Assembly: GCF_020782875.1 (NCBI RefSeq) | Contig: NZ_JAJGBN010000002.1 | Coordinates: 1 to 64,000 of the forward strand | Source of the DNA: Allomuricauda sp. M10 | GTDB lineage: Bacteria; Bacteroidota; Bacteroidia; Flavobacteriales; Flavobacteriaceae | DNA length: 64,000 nucleotides | Reading direction: 5' to 3' | Shown here: positions 36,148 through 45,128 of the stretch, one piece after another | Position numbering within the stretch: position 1 is the stretch's first letter | Layout of the letters: each line of letters starts with the position of its first letter | Notes under the pieces: generated by a model | What the model was told of the DNA's origin: nothing | What the model saw: the letters and a program-made list of their open reading frames with translations, nothing else | The model's database searches: none | Made by a program: the position numbers and the translations under genes

Positions 36148-37659
36148 ATGAAAAAATCAATTTTACTATCTGCGGTCATGCTATTGTTCCTTTTAGGTTC
36201 CTGTAGTGATGACGACTCCAAAGACCTTATCGACTTTACCGTAAGTTTTAATAGCGCTACGGTGAGCACCACTGAGGAAGATACTTCCAAAGATATTACC
36301 CTGAATTTCTCAAGGTCTGCTACCGAAGCAGGAACCATTACCATTTCGTACACTGGGGTAAACGCAGAATATGGAACCGATTTTAGCACAGATCCTGCCG
36401 GAGATTCCGGGACCATCTCTGTTCCCGTGACCGTGGGCGACCTAAGTGCGACCTTTACATTCAACAAGTTGGCAGATGCCATTGAGGGAACCACAAAAAC
36501 AGTGACCTTTTCCCTGGACGGATATAGCAATACGGATTGGTCCAATGGATCCACCTCTTCCACTATGGTAAGCTATACCGAAATTGCCGCTACCGAAGGC
36601 GTAGTGGATACGGAAAATGGAGGATCTAACATACCCAACCAAGTGTATTTTGACTTCAGCTCTGCCACACAGACTGCCGTTAAAAGGGATACTTGGGAAC
36701 TTGCCTTTTACAATGGCACCGAAAATAGGGTGTTCCTGAATTCCTCTCTTTTGGTTTCCGCGGTGGAATTGACCGGTGTGACCGACTTGCTTTCCATTAC
36801 TGAGGATAGCGAGATTGATGCCCCAACAGACTTGTATACCCTTAATTTCTCCACCTATCAACAAGATCCGGTAACCGTAAGTACCGTTTCTGAATTATTG
36901 GTTGGGCTTCCTGTGGGATATACCCAATATGGGAATATAGATGAAGGCATCGTGTTCACGGATAATAAGGAAGGGGCCTTGGAAGGTACTGCTTTTGCAG
37001 AAGTGTCTACCACAGCTGGTGAAAACTACGTATACCTTGTAAGCTTAGGAAAAGAAATCCCAACCGAGCCCGCTGATCCAGGTAGTATTTCCACAACTGG
37101 TGGGGATAGAGGATTCATGAAGGTCAGGATCTTGACCGATGGGAACAGTTATACCATACAATATGCGGAACTGAACGAGACCGAAAGTTATTCAGAAATA
37201 ACGGTAGCCAAAGATACCAACTACAACCTAACCGCCTTTAGCCTAACGGATGGACAGACCGTAAGTGTGGAACCAGCGAAAGGCCAATGGGACATCAACC
37301 TTAGTGGGGTGTTTTCCTATTATGGGGACTCAGGGGGTATTGTTGCCGGCCTAACATATTCCGATTATGTTTTGCACAACACCTTGGGCGATGTAGGAGT
37401 ATATCAGGTTGTTGTTGAGGGAGATGTACCTTCCTACTCCAACTTTGGCATGGCCGATGTGGACGAAGCCTCTTTTGAGTATGACAACAGGGCCCTGATC
37501 GGTAGCGGCTGGAGAGATGCCTTTGGTGGCACCATCTATGAAGACCGCTATTATGTGCTTAAAGATGCTGATGGCAATTACTACAAGTTCAGGTTCACCG
37601 CTTATGTGAGTGCCGAGGGTGAGCGTGGCAATTACCAGTTCACCTACGAACGTTTATAA
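36148..37659 (+). CDS. HmuY-family haem-binding lipoprotein, 503 aa
   Basis: Surface lipoprotein: MKKSILLSAVMLLFLLGSC gives Cys19. An acidic Calx-beta-like segment of about 110 residues comes first (AEYGTDFSTDPAG). The HmuY-type domain follows, starting near NQVYFDFSSATQTAVKRDTW with ELAFYNGTENRVFLN and closing with YYKFRFTAYVSAEGERG and YQFTYERL. HmuY captures haem from host or environmental haemoproteins in Porphyromonas and hands it to HmuR; the receptor gene lies 5 nt upstream. The double-domain length (503 aa) is about twice that of P. gingivalis HmuY. Confidence 0.85.
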   Translation: MKKSILLSAVMLLFLLGSCSDDDSKDLIDFTVSFNSATVSTTEEDTSKDITLNFSRSATEAGTITISYTGVNAEYGTDFSTDPAGDSGTISVPVTVGDLSATFTFNKLADAIEGTTKTVTFSLDGYSNTDWSNGSTSSTMVSYTEIAATEGVVDTENGGSNIPNQVYFDFSSATQTAVKRDTWELAFYNGTENRVFLNSSLLVSAVELTGVTDLLSITEDSEIDAPTDLYTLNFSTYQQDPVTVSTVSELLVGLPVGYTQYGNIDEGIVFTDNKEGALEGTAFAEVSTTAGENYVYLVSLGKEIPTEPADPGSISTTGGDRGFMKVRILTDGNSYTIQYAELNETESYSEITVAKDTNYNLTAFSLTDGQTVSVEPAKGQWDINLSGVFSYYGDSGGIVAGLTYSDYVLHNTLGDVGVYQVVVEGDVPSYSNFGMADVDEASFEYDNRALIGSGWRDAFGGTIYEDRYYVLKDADGNYYKFRFTAYVSAEGERGNYQFTYERL

Positions 37660-37750
37660 GAATCATTTATTCAGTGCTCAAGGCATAACCGCGCCATTCC
37701 CTTTGTTATCAAATCCATTCTTGCGGTTATGTTGAGTTAGTTTGTGTGAG

Positions 37751-37783
37751 AAGCGGGGCCTTGGTCCCGCTTTTTTCTTTTTT
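37751..37783 (+). terminator. Terminator of the receptor/HmuY operon
   Basis: AAGCGGG pairs with CCCGCTT (37751-37757 / 37766-37772), followed by T-rich TTTTCTTTTTT. It lies 92 nt past the hmuY-like stop. Confidence 0.8.
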
Positions 37784-37854
37784 ACGATACGATTAAAACC
37801 GATTGCGTCAACCCTTCCTCCCTATCTGTGGTACCTTGCTGTTAAAACACACAA

Positions 37855-38253
37855 ATGCAGAAAGATATGGGAGTCATAGCAACGAACAAACGGGAATTGA
37901 ATCTATACTTTAACGCCGATAGCAGCATCGGGATGCAGACTTTGGCCTTTGTGGAGGCCTCCAACAAAAAGGTTTTGGCCGTGGATTTGTCCAAGACCAA
38001 GGTCACAGGAACCCAATGGGCCGAACTGGCCGATCTTTTGCACATCCCCATAAAAGATTTGATCAACACGGAACACCCTGATTTTATACAAGCGTATGGC
38101 AAAAACCACGACTTGGCAAGTGATGACGATTGGCTCAAGATATTGCAAAAGAATCCAAAGGTGGTGAGCCAACCCATTTTGGTAAATGGCAACAAGGCGA
38201 TGCAGGTGAACACCCCTTCGGACGTGTTGGCTTTTTTGGGAGAAATAAGCTAA
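37855..38253 (+). CDS. ArsC/Spx-fold protein without any cysteine, 132 aa
   Basis: The fold of arsenate reductase-like (ArsC/Spx/YffB) proteins is shown by LNLYFNADSSIGMQTLAFVE at the start, LAVDLSKTKVTGTQWAELAD, and the C-terminal QPILVNGNKAMQVNTPSDVL, where ArsC has its RP(I/L) motif. However, the protein contains no cysteine at all, so it cannot be a thiol reductase. A regulatory or binding role is more likely. The ATG at 37855 gives the longest product, and the ATG at 37867 (MGVIATN) is equally possible. Confidence 0.7.
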   Translation: MQKDMGVIATNKRELNLYFNADSSIGMQTLAFVEASNKKVLAVDLSKTKVTGTQWAELADLLHIPIKDLINTEHPDFIQAYGKNHDLASDDDWLKILQKNPKVVSQPILVNGNKAMQVNTPSDVLAFLGEIS

Positions 38254-38301
38254 ATCCGCAATATCTCGCGTAGATACTACAACGAACCCATTCGGAAAGA
38301 T

Positions 38302-39852
38302 ATGACGGCAAGCCAAAAATCACGAATAGCAAAAATAGGAATAGGAATTCTGGTGGCCCTTTTGGTTGCTGGGGTTGCCGCCCATTTGTGGCTTACCCAA
38401 AGGGTAAAGTCGATATTGTCCGAAGAAATCCCTGCCCACATCCACCTTAACTATGAAGGATTGACCACCAATGTATTCTTGGGGAACATCAAGTTGAAAA
38501 ATGTCAAGGTTCAGGATAGCACAACATCATTCCACTTAAAGGCGGAAACTGTTTCGCTTTCTGGGTTGAAATACCTACCCCTTCTTCAAAAGGGTAATAT
38601 CACTATTTCAGAATTTCTGGTGGAATCACCACAAGTCACCTATCAAAAGAAAAAAACAGAACATGATTCCATTACGTCCAGTCAGAATCAAAGGGAACCA
38701 AAAAACATCAACATCCAAAACTTTCGCATCCATAACGGACAATTGAAACTGCTTCAACCCGATTCCGATAGCACCTTGGCACAACTTGAAGGCGTGGAGG
38801 TCTTGGTAACCGACATCATTCACAGCGCTGAAATTGCTTCCCAATCATTGCCCTTCACCTTTGGTGAATATGAAATTGAAACACAAAAAGGGTACTACGA
38901 TTTAGGCCCTTTGGAAGATTTGCAATGGCAATCCGCAAAACTCAATACCACGGAAGGAAGCATTCAAAAATTGCAATTGCATACCAAATACAGTTGGGAG
39001 GAACTCTCCAAAAAGCTGGCCGTGGAACACGACCACTACAATTTGGTCATCGACTCGGTCCTGTTAAAGCAACCGGATTTTGGCATGACGGACCACTCGC
39101 CCAAATTCCATCTGGAAGCTCTGGAACTCCACCACCCCATTTTTGAGGTGTATCGGGACAAGTTGTTGCCAGACGACACCACCCATAAAAAATTGTACAA
39201 CCAGGCGTTGCGCGACCTCGATTTTGATTTGCTCGTGAACACTATCCACATTTCCGAAGGAATGGTCGCCTACGAAGAACGGTTGGAGGCCGATGTAGAA
39301 CCTGAAAGTCTTCGGTTTACGGATATTTCGGCCACCATCCGCAACCTGCATAGCAAAGGCAGTGGCATGGTCTCGGTGGCCGCCCAATCCCAATTGATGG
39401 GCGACGGGCAACTGACCTTGGATTGGTCCTTCGATCCGCAGAGCCAGAGCAACGACTTTTTGGCCTCTGGTTCGCTGAAACAGTTCCGAACCGAAAACAT
39501 CAGTCCGTTTTTGCGAACCAACCTTGGTGCAGAGGTAAAAGGGACCATCGATCAAATGTATTTTACCATCAGTGGTAATGAAACGGAATCGCAGGGCGAT
39601 ATGAAAATGGCCTATGACCAATTTGAGTTCGTGGTGCTGAAAAAGGATAAATTGGGCGTGAACAAACTGCTCACGGCCCTCGTGAACATCTTTGCCAAGG
39701 AAAGTTCCAAGGCCGATCGCGACGGGTTCCGGCACGGGGATTTCAAAGTAAAACGCCAACCTGATAAATCGTTCTTCAACTACCTGTGGCTGAACGTAAA
39801 AAGCGGTTTGGTGGACACCATGACGGGCAAGGGCAAACAACGAAAAAAATAA
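38302..39852 (+). CDS. AsmA/DUF748-like envelope protein, 516 aa
   Basis: One N-terminal transmembrane helix (GIGILVALLVAGVAAHLWL) and then a large periplasmic beta-rich region of AsmA type. Typical repeated pieces are HLNYEGLTTNVFLGNIKLKN, ISEFLVESPQVTYQKKK and INIQNFRIHNGQLKLL. Members of this group are long beta-groove proteins, some of which move phospholipids between membranes; this one is short. It is followed 2 nt later by a second gene of the same type, so they form an operon. It stands 48 nt after the ArsC-like gene. Confidence 0.75.
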   Translation: MTASQKSRIAKIGIGILVALLVAGVAAHLWLTQRVKSILSEEIPAHIHLNYEGLTTNVFLGNIKLKNVKVQDSTTSFHLKAETVSLSGLKYLPLLQKGNITISEFLVESPQVTYQKKKTEHDSITSSQNQREPKNINIQNFRIHNGQLKLLQPDSDSTLAQLEGVEVLVTDIIHSAEIASQSLPFTFGEYEIETQKGYYDLGPLEDLQWQSAKLNTTEGSIQKLQLHTKYSWEELSKKLAVEHDHYNLVIDSVLLKQPDFGMTDHSPKFHLEALELHHPIFEVYRDKLLPDDTTHKKLYNQALRDLDFDLLVNTIHISEGMVAYEERLEADVEPESLRFTDISATIRNLHSKGSGMVSVAAQSQLMGDGQLTLDWSFDPQSQSNDFLASGSLKQFRTENISPFLRTNLGAEVKGTIDQMYFTISGNETESQGDMKMAYDQFEFVVLKKDKLGVNKLLTALVNIFAKESSKADRDGFRHGDFKVKRQPDKSFFNYLWLNVKSGLVDTMTGKGKQRKK

Positions 39853-39854
39853 CC

Positions 39855-40967
39855 ATGGCGAAGCAAAAGAAAAAAATATACAAGCGCAAACGGTACGTAC
39901 TGCCCACGATCCTGATCGTGTTGCTCCTCGCGTTCCGCTTGGTGCTGCCCTACATCGTAAAAAACTACGTGAACAAGGTTTTGGCCGACATTCCCGGCTA
40001 TTATGGCCATGTGGAAGACATTGATTTGTCGTTGATCACGGGGTCGTACACCATAGATCGGCTGTACCTGAACAAAGTAAATGCCGGTTCCCAGATTCCC
40101 TTTCTCGATTTTGAAAAAACGGGCATTTCCGTGGAGTGGAGTTCTCTGTTGAAGGGCAAGGTGGTGAGTGAAATCAACATGACCCGCCCCACGGTCATCT
40201 ATGTGTTCGAGGACCAACAGAAGGAAAGCGAAGGCGATGCCGATTTTGATGATTGGACCAAGGCCTTGACGGACCTAGTGCCTATTGACATCAACAAATT
40301 GGAAATCCATGGTGGCAAAATGGCCTTTGTGCAGCTTTCGGCCGATCCTAACATAGACTTGCACCTTGAAAAAATTGAACTGTATGCCACCAACCTCCGC
40401 AATGTGGTGCGCAAAGAGGCCAAACTGCCCAGCAACCTGTCTGCCGATGCCATCAGTATTGGTGGGGGCAACCTGCATTTGGAAGGCCAGATGGACCTCG
40501 TAAAGCAGATCCCCGACATGGACCTTGCCCTGTCCCTTGAAAATGCGAACGCCACCGCCCTTAACGACTTTACCGACCACTATGCGGGACTCGATTTTGA
40601 CAAGGGCACCTTTAACCTGTACAGCGAACTCGCCATTGCCGATGGCTACCTGAAAGGCTACCTAAAACCCATTTTAAAGGACACCAAGCTCATTGGCAAG
40701 GAAGATGCCTTTTTGGAGACCCTCTGGGAAGGATTTGTGGGCTTTTTTAAGTTTGTGTTGAAGAACCACAAGGAAAACACCCTCGCTACCAAAGTCCCTA
40801 TTGAGGGCAACCTGAACGATGTAAAGACCAAGATCTGGCCCACGGTGACCAACATCTTCAAAAATGCCTGGATCAAGGCGTTCAAAGGGATCGTGGACAA
40901 CGACATCGAGTTTGAAAAGGTGCAGGAAACCGCCAAGCAAAAAAGCTCAAAGGACAAAAAGGGTTAA
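39855..40967 (+). CDS. DUF748-domain envelope protein, 370 aa
   Basis: The frame is open from 39786, but the ATG at 39855 begins MAKQKKKIYKRKRYVLPTI, a basic stretch followed by a membrane helix, so I take that as start. It lies 2 nt after the preceding stop. The periplasmic part holds DUF748-like blocks: DIDLSLITGSYTIDRLYLNK, KTGISVEWSSLLKGKVVSEI and INKLEIHGGKMAFVQLS. High GC and codon use match the preceding gene. Function probably concerns the envelope or lipid transfer, by analogy with the AsmA group. Confidence 0.78.
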   Translation: MAKQKKKIYKRKRYVLPTILIVLLLAFRLVLPYIVKNYVNKVLADIPGYYGHVEDIDLSLITGSYTIDRLYLNKVNAGSQIPFLDFEKTGISVEWSSLLKGKVVSEINMTRPTVIYVFEDQQKESEGDADFDDWTKALTDLVPIDINKLEIHGGKMAFVQLSADPNIDLHLEKIELYATNLRNVVRKEAKLPSNLSADAISIGGGNLHLEGQMDLVKQIPDMDLALSLENANATALNDFTDHYAGLDFDKGTFNLYSELAIADGYLKGYLKPILKDTKLIGKEDAFLETLWEGFVGFFKFVLKNHKENTLATKVPIEGNLNDVKTKIWPTVTNIFKNAWIKAFKGIVDNDIEFEKVQETAKQKSSKDKKG

Positions 40968-41174
40968 GGGTTTTGGGTTGAAGGTTTCTGATTATTGTTT
41001 ATTGGTCATTGCTAATTGTTCATTGTAAATTGTAGAATTCCCCTAGTTTTTTTATGGTTTTTACCCCATTCCAATTAGTTGAATATTAGTAATTTGCACA
41101 ACATAATCCCGCCCCTTTTTTATTCCAGCTTAAGTACCCATTGCATATGGTTTCGTATACTAACCCATTAGGTG
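40968..41174. other. Intergenic DNA with short TTGTT(T/C)ATTG repeats
   Basis: The 207 nt hold a short, degenerate tandem run at about 40991-41035 (TTGTTTATTGG, TTGTTCATTG, TTGTAAATTG), a kind common between flavobacterial genes. No promoter or gene is supported. Confidence 0.4.
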
Positions 41175-42104
41175 ATGAGAAACGTTGTTGCAATCATTTT
41201 ATTTCTGATGTCCACTTCCCTATTCGGCCAACAGACCGATACTATTGGGGAGTACTTTCTACAGCCCATTGAAGTACAAAAAAATGACAACCTATGGCAA
41301 CTGGCGGAAAGACACTACCAGGACGGGCGGCAATACTCCAAATTCTGGACGGTTTCCAAAACCAAGGGACTTACGAATAACCCAGACAGCATTTACCCGG
41401 GTATGGTACTCTACAAACTTGCCAAAAGAACCCGGTTGCCTGATTATCATGAGCATAAGTTCGATTCGATTTATGCAGCTTTATTCAAGCAAAAAAGAGA
41501 TTTGGATTCATTGAGTGTTAAAATAAACAAGATAAAAAAAGAAGTTAACGAACTAAACAAGGATTTGGTACTATCCATGTCTCAAAAAACTTGGCGCATA
41601 CTTGTGAGTATTATTTTGGGCATTATATCCTCACTCATTGCAAGCAAAATTTATGACCGTTTTGGACCAAAAAATAAAAATAAATGGGCCGCCATTATAC
41701 TACCAGGGCTACTTACTACATTACTATTTCTTACTGGGTTTGATGTGGATTGGGATATTCAATTGTTTGGGAATAATCCGTTGATACAGAAATGGGGGTA
41801 TAGCACTCTTTTAGTTGTATTGATAGTTCTAGTTTTTTTGGCATTGTCAGGCAAAGAAGATCAACAAAATAAACCTATAAATACTTCTCAACTCCAAAAT
41901 GTTATACCAGAATTTTACAAGTTTTTATTATCCGGTAAAAAGACTTCGATTGAATTTAAATATTGGATTGAACTCTGGGAAATGTATGGGGAAGAAAAGC
42001 TTTCGATCGAGATTCAAAACCTCCGCAATGCAAGAAGAAAACAAGAAAAAGAATTGATAGCAGATAATATAGAAAGCATGCTAAAATCAATAATCAAGAA
42101 ATAA
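41175..42104 (+). CDS. LysM-like secreted/membrane protein with a composition shift, 309 aa
   Basis: A signal peptide (MRNVVAIILFLMSTSLFG|Q) is followed by a LysM-like module (IEVQKNDNLWQLAERHYQDG with YPGMVLYKLAKR). Then come a coiled segment (LDSLSVKINKIKKEVNELNK), three hydrophobic helices and an Asn/Lys-rich cytoplasmic-type tail. The start is the ATG at 41175, not the GTG just before it. Up to about 41510 base use is like the neighbours; after that it becomes very AT-rich. The gene thus looks like a native LysM start joined to foreign DNA. LysM binds peptidoglycan. Confidence 0.6.
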   Translation: MRNVVAIILFLMSTSLFGQQTDTIGEYFLQPIEVQKNDNLWQLAERHYQDGRQYSKFWTVSKTKGLTNNPDSIYPGMVLYKLAKRTRLPDYHEHKFDSIYAALFKQKRDLDSLSVKINKIKKEVNELNKDLVLSMSQKTWRILVSIILGIISSLIASKIYDRFGPKNKNKWAAIILPGLLTTLLFLTGFDVDWDIQLFGNNPLIQKWGYSTLLVVLIVLVFLALSGKEDQQNKPINTSQLQNVIPEFYKFLLSGKKTSIEFKYWIELWEMYGEEKLSIEIQNLRNARRKQEKELIADNIESMLKSIIKK

Positions 42105-42281
42105 GTGATTACGGTTTTCCGTAAGGCCAAATGTTTGGGAATTAGTATTTTGGTTACTCCCCTTAAAGCTTACTGGGACACATTTATGCTTTGCATAAAG
42201 AAGATTAAATGCCTCTATAAGAATGCTTTTGGGATTTTTATGGTCTATATAAACAAGTTGTACGCAATATGAGCAAGAAAA

Positions 42282-43112
42282 GTGAAATTTAGATTAGGAA
42301 ATTGGAAAATCGACTCAAGTAGTCTTGTTAGAGTTCATTGGAAAAAATACTATCCAAAACTAATCGTGCACGAAAAATTTGAGAAACCCGTAAAGTGGAT
42401 TTTGAGAATTATAACGGTAGTCGGAATTACGACAAGTTTTCTGACTTTACCATATTGGGCGGGAATAGTAATATCCTTTGCTTTATTTGGAATTGAACAG
42501 TTTTTTGAAAAGACTCTTTTTGAATATTCTGTGATGATTCTTCAACCATTCCCAGAGTTTGAAATTGATTATGACCAATGGTTAACAAACGGATATTTTT
42601 TATTGAATCCAGAAATTGAGAACCACGCAGGTTATTTAAATTATTTCGGACCTGCTTATGCGGACAAAGAATATGCCATAAAATTCTTCAATTATATCAG
42701 ATCTTGGAATCAAGACAATGATGAAGATAAAGAAAATAATATTTGCATTTCATTCATAATTGAAAGTGATGTCAGTTACTCGACTTATTTATATGCTAAT
42801 CCTAACAGGAAATGGCTCGACCCAATGTTTGCGGAATATAAAAAATCGGTTGAACTTGAAAAATATGGAAAGCAACAGCAATCAATGGTAATGCAAATGG
42901 TCTTTTGGAAAAACCTAAAGATGAAACAAGGTATGTTTTTCCATAAATTTAGAAAACAACAAAAAGATGACGAACCATTTTATTTTGTTCCTTTTTACAT
43001 TGATGATGGGAATCCAATTCCAATACAAGAATTAAGAGTTTGGAAAACTCATTATAAAATTAAAGGGCGTTCTAAACTAACACCAAACGAAGTTGAATAT
43101 CATCATAAATAA
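42282..43112 (+). CDS. Hypothetical membrane protein in AT-rich island, 276 aa
   Basis: No family is recognised. The only start that fits is GTG at 42282; a stop (TGA at 42270) precedes it in frame. Two close hydrophobic segments lie near residues 38-75 (ILRIITVVGITTSFLTLPYW; GIVISFALFGIEQFF). The rest is soluble, with NGYFLLNPEIENHAGYLNYF and FYFVPFYIDDGNPIP. One 60-nt line of this gene (42721-42780) has only 23% G+C. It is flanked by two other AT-rich genes and probably came in by transfer. Confidence 0.6.
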   Translation: MKFRLGNWKIDSSSLVRVHWKKYYPKLIVHEKFEKPVKWILRIITVVGITTSFLTLPYWAGIVISFALFGIEQFFEKTLFEYSVMILQPFPEFEIDYDQWLTNGYFLLNPEIENHAGYLNYFGPAYADKEYAIKFFNYIRSWNQDNDEDKENNICISFIIESDVSYSTYLYANPNRKWLDPMFAEYKKSVELEKYGKQQQSMVMQMVFWKNLKMKQGMFFHKFRKQQKDDEPFYFVPFYIDDGNPIPIQELRVWKTHYKIKGRSKLTPNEVEYHHK

Positions 43113-43200
43113 TAAAATACTGCACAGGACAATGGCTATAAGTTATTACTTATCCTGGATACTGCAGTCTAATAATCAATTTGACCCAAAATAACAAAAA

Positions 43201-44076
43201 ATGGGATTTCATATCATCAACATAGAGAATGGCCGCTTAAAGCATGATTTTGTAGTTTCTTTTGAAGAGTTATCCTATATTGATTTTATCACTGAGAATT
43301 CTGTAATCTATCAAGGTGAAGAACACTGGAAACCATTCAAAATTTCGGAGTCAGAAAAATACTGTCATTTTGCAAAAGGCTGGTATAGGACAGGGATACG
43401 AGCACAAGAACTTTTTAAAGACCAAGCCATGGCCTTCGGTCTAATTTTGGAAGAATTAAATCAAGATCAGAAAAGCTTCATATCATACACGAGGAACGCA
43501 AAAAAACTATCCATAAAAAGAGGTGATTTTCTTGTCAGGAATTATGCAAATATTGAAGTTGATGTTAAATGTAGAGGGTTCAGGAGATATAACGGTGAAA
43601 TATGTTTTGACTTCAAATGTGAAGACGCCGATAAGCATTTTAACATGCAAACTTTTACAAAAACCCCAGTCTTAATTGCAGTATATGAGAATGTAAACAG
43701 CAAACCTAGAGATACTGATGTGTACTTTTTTTCAATAAATGACCTAAAAAACAGTCAACTTGAAACTCATCATCGAAGTGATGTTGGAGAGTGTTATCGA
43801 ATCCCTCTAAGTTTCACAACAAAAGGATTTGGATTTATTGAAGAAACCTTCGCTAAGCATACAGGTGTCAGGGAGAAATCATACACATTAGAAGAAAAAA
43901 GAATTAATCATCCCAATGCCTATCTAAAATGGACAGAGCAAGATGATGAAAAACTCGAAATTTTATATTGTGAAGGAAAGACAATAAGGGAACTGAGCGA
44001 ACACTTTGGTCGCAACAATGGAGCAATAAGGTCAAGAATTGATAAGTTGGAACTGAAAGAAAAATATGATAGCTGA
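43201..44076 (+). CDS. Hypothetical protein with nuclease-like core and C-terminal HTH, 291 aa
   Basis: Not a family I can name. The middle reads KRGDFLVRNYANIEVDVKCR followed by a beta hairpin; Asp (GDFL) and DxK (VDVK) are spaced like a PD-(D/E)xK nuclease site, and TPVLIAVYENVNS supplies a further strand. The C-terminal 45 residues are a helix-turn-helix of the Myb/GcrA type: LKWTEQDDEKLEILYCEGKT, then ELSEHFGRNNGAIRSRIDKL. This tail is known on several nuclease-like and helicase-like proteins. No signal peptide is present. The gene is AT-rich and ends 55 nt before the first large palindromic repeat. Confidence 0.55.
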   Translation: MGFHIINIENGRLKHDFVVSFEELSYIDFITENSVIYQGEEHWKPFKISESEKYCHFAKGWYRTGIRAQELFKDQAMAFGLILEELNQDQKSFISYTRNAKKLSIKRGDFLVRNYANIEVDVKCRGFRRYNGEICFDFKCEDADKHFNMQTFTKTPVLIAVYENVNSKPRDTDVYFFSINDLKNSQLETHHRSDVGECYRIPLSFTTKGFGFIEETFAKHTGVREKSYTLEEKRINHPNAYLKWTEQDDEKLEILYCEGKTIRELSEHFGRNNGAIRSRIDKLELKEKYDS

Positions 44077-44131
44077 TTTTCCCAAAAGTCATTGATTTTC
44101 CTATCTCCCCAATCATCATGTCCATCCGCGA

Positions 44132-44224
44132 TGTCATTTCGAACCGACCGAAGGGAGCGTGAGAAATCCCAACCTCAAAAATAGATTTCTCAATCGTCGC
44201 TGCGTTCCTCATTTCGAAATGACA
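44132..44224. repeat. Palindromic element, family 1, copy 1
   Basis: Ends TGTCATTTCGAA / TTCGAAATGACA pair, and inside them GAGAAATC pairs with GATTTCTC. Length 93 bp. The right arm contains CAATCGTCGCTGCGTTCCTC. It is joined by an 11-nt linker to the next copy. Confidence 0.85.
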
Positions 44225-44235
44225 CGGAACCCACT

Positions 44236-44325
44236 TGTCATTTCGAACCGACCAAAGGGAGTGTGAGAAATCTCGAAAGGAATAGATTTCTCAATCGTCA
44301 CTACGTTCCTCATATCGAAATGACA
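44236..44325. repeat. Palindromic element, family 1, copy 2
   Basis: A 90-bp copy with the same arms as copy 1; the right arm has TCATATCGAAATGACA, one base different. The linker to copy 1 is CGGAACCCACT. Confidence 0.85.
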
Positions 44326-44337
44326 CAGAACCCAAAT

Positions 44338-44365
44338 TGTCATTTCGATCGAACGGGAGAAATCT
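44338..44365. repeat. Solo left arm of a family 1 element
   Basis: TGTCATTTCGATCGAACGGG followed by AGAAATCT has no right arm afterwards. The rest of 44366-44429, up to the next gene, shows nothing. Confidence 0.65.
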
Positions 44366-44429
44366 TCCAAGTTATCCCAATCTTCTTATTCAAATTGATT
44401 AATTTGATTCTCATTAAAGAGCCAAAACC

Positions 44430-45026
44430 ATGCCCCCTTTCAAAATAATAAACCTATTGATTCTTTTAGTTTTGGTAATCCCCTTGCATTCCCAACAAGC
44501 ACAAGAAAAAGACCTTTGCTCTCAATTGGTCACCTTGGTGGAGCGGGACCAACAATACCGGGGCACCAATGATATTATAGCCGATCATGTTAACCAAGTA
44601 TTGGATTCCCTGATCCAAGCAAAAGGGCTTACCCCACAACAATTTGAGGCCCTGCCCGCACAGGAACAAGGCCCAACCAAACAATTGGCCATTAAGATTG
44701 CCGGGCAACAAATGAAACCCATTATCACCAATGATTCCTTGGCCCAACTAAAACTGGCTTTAGACCTTGAAAACACCAAAACCCTTATTGATCTGGTGCA
44801 AAAACACGGTTGGTTAACTTCCAAAAACTTGGGCTGCAGTCAATCCTCCAAAACGGTCTTGATCTTTAGGCATGCCCCAAAAGTGTACTGGGAGCAGGTT
44901 CGTGAAATCATAGAAAATGAAAAGGCCGCCAACCGTATTTCGGGTTATGAGTATTACGTGATCGATAACCATTTAAAGGGCAGGCCACCCATGACCAAAA
45001 AGTATGCTGATTTTACAAACGAGTAG
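44430..45026 (+). CDS. Secreted DUF6624-like protein, 198 aa
   Basis: Signal peptide (INLLILLVLVIPLHS|Q) and a helical body. Typical for DUF6624 are the early LVERDQQYRG, then LIDLVQKHGWLTSKNLGCSQ and FRHAPKVYWEQVREIIE. Assignment is from memory of the pattern D-Q-x2-R and HGW. Function is unknown. Base use is like the core genome, unlike the AT-rich genes to its left. Confidence 0.6.
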   Translation: MPPFKIINLLILLVLVIPLHSQQAQEKDLCSQLVTLVERDQQYRGTNDIIADHVNQVLDSLIQAKGLTPQQFEALPAQEQGPTKQLAIKIAGQQMKPIITNDSLAQLKLALDLENTKTLIDLVQKHGWLTSKNLGCSQSSKTVLIFRHAPKVYWEQVREIIENEKAANRISGYEYYVIDNHLKGRPPMTKKYADFTNE

Positions 45027-45128
45027 ATTATCCATACCAACTTTTTGTCATTTTGAAAAGGATAGGAAATTGGTGGTTGCATAAGTAGGTATAAAATTTT
45101 ATTTTCATAATCACACATAACCACAACT

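Noticed and set aside
44263..44448. Frame of 61 aa covering the palindromic repeats
   Set aside because: It is made of repeat DNA; similar frames appear at each copy.
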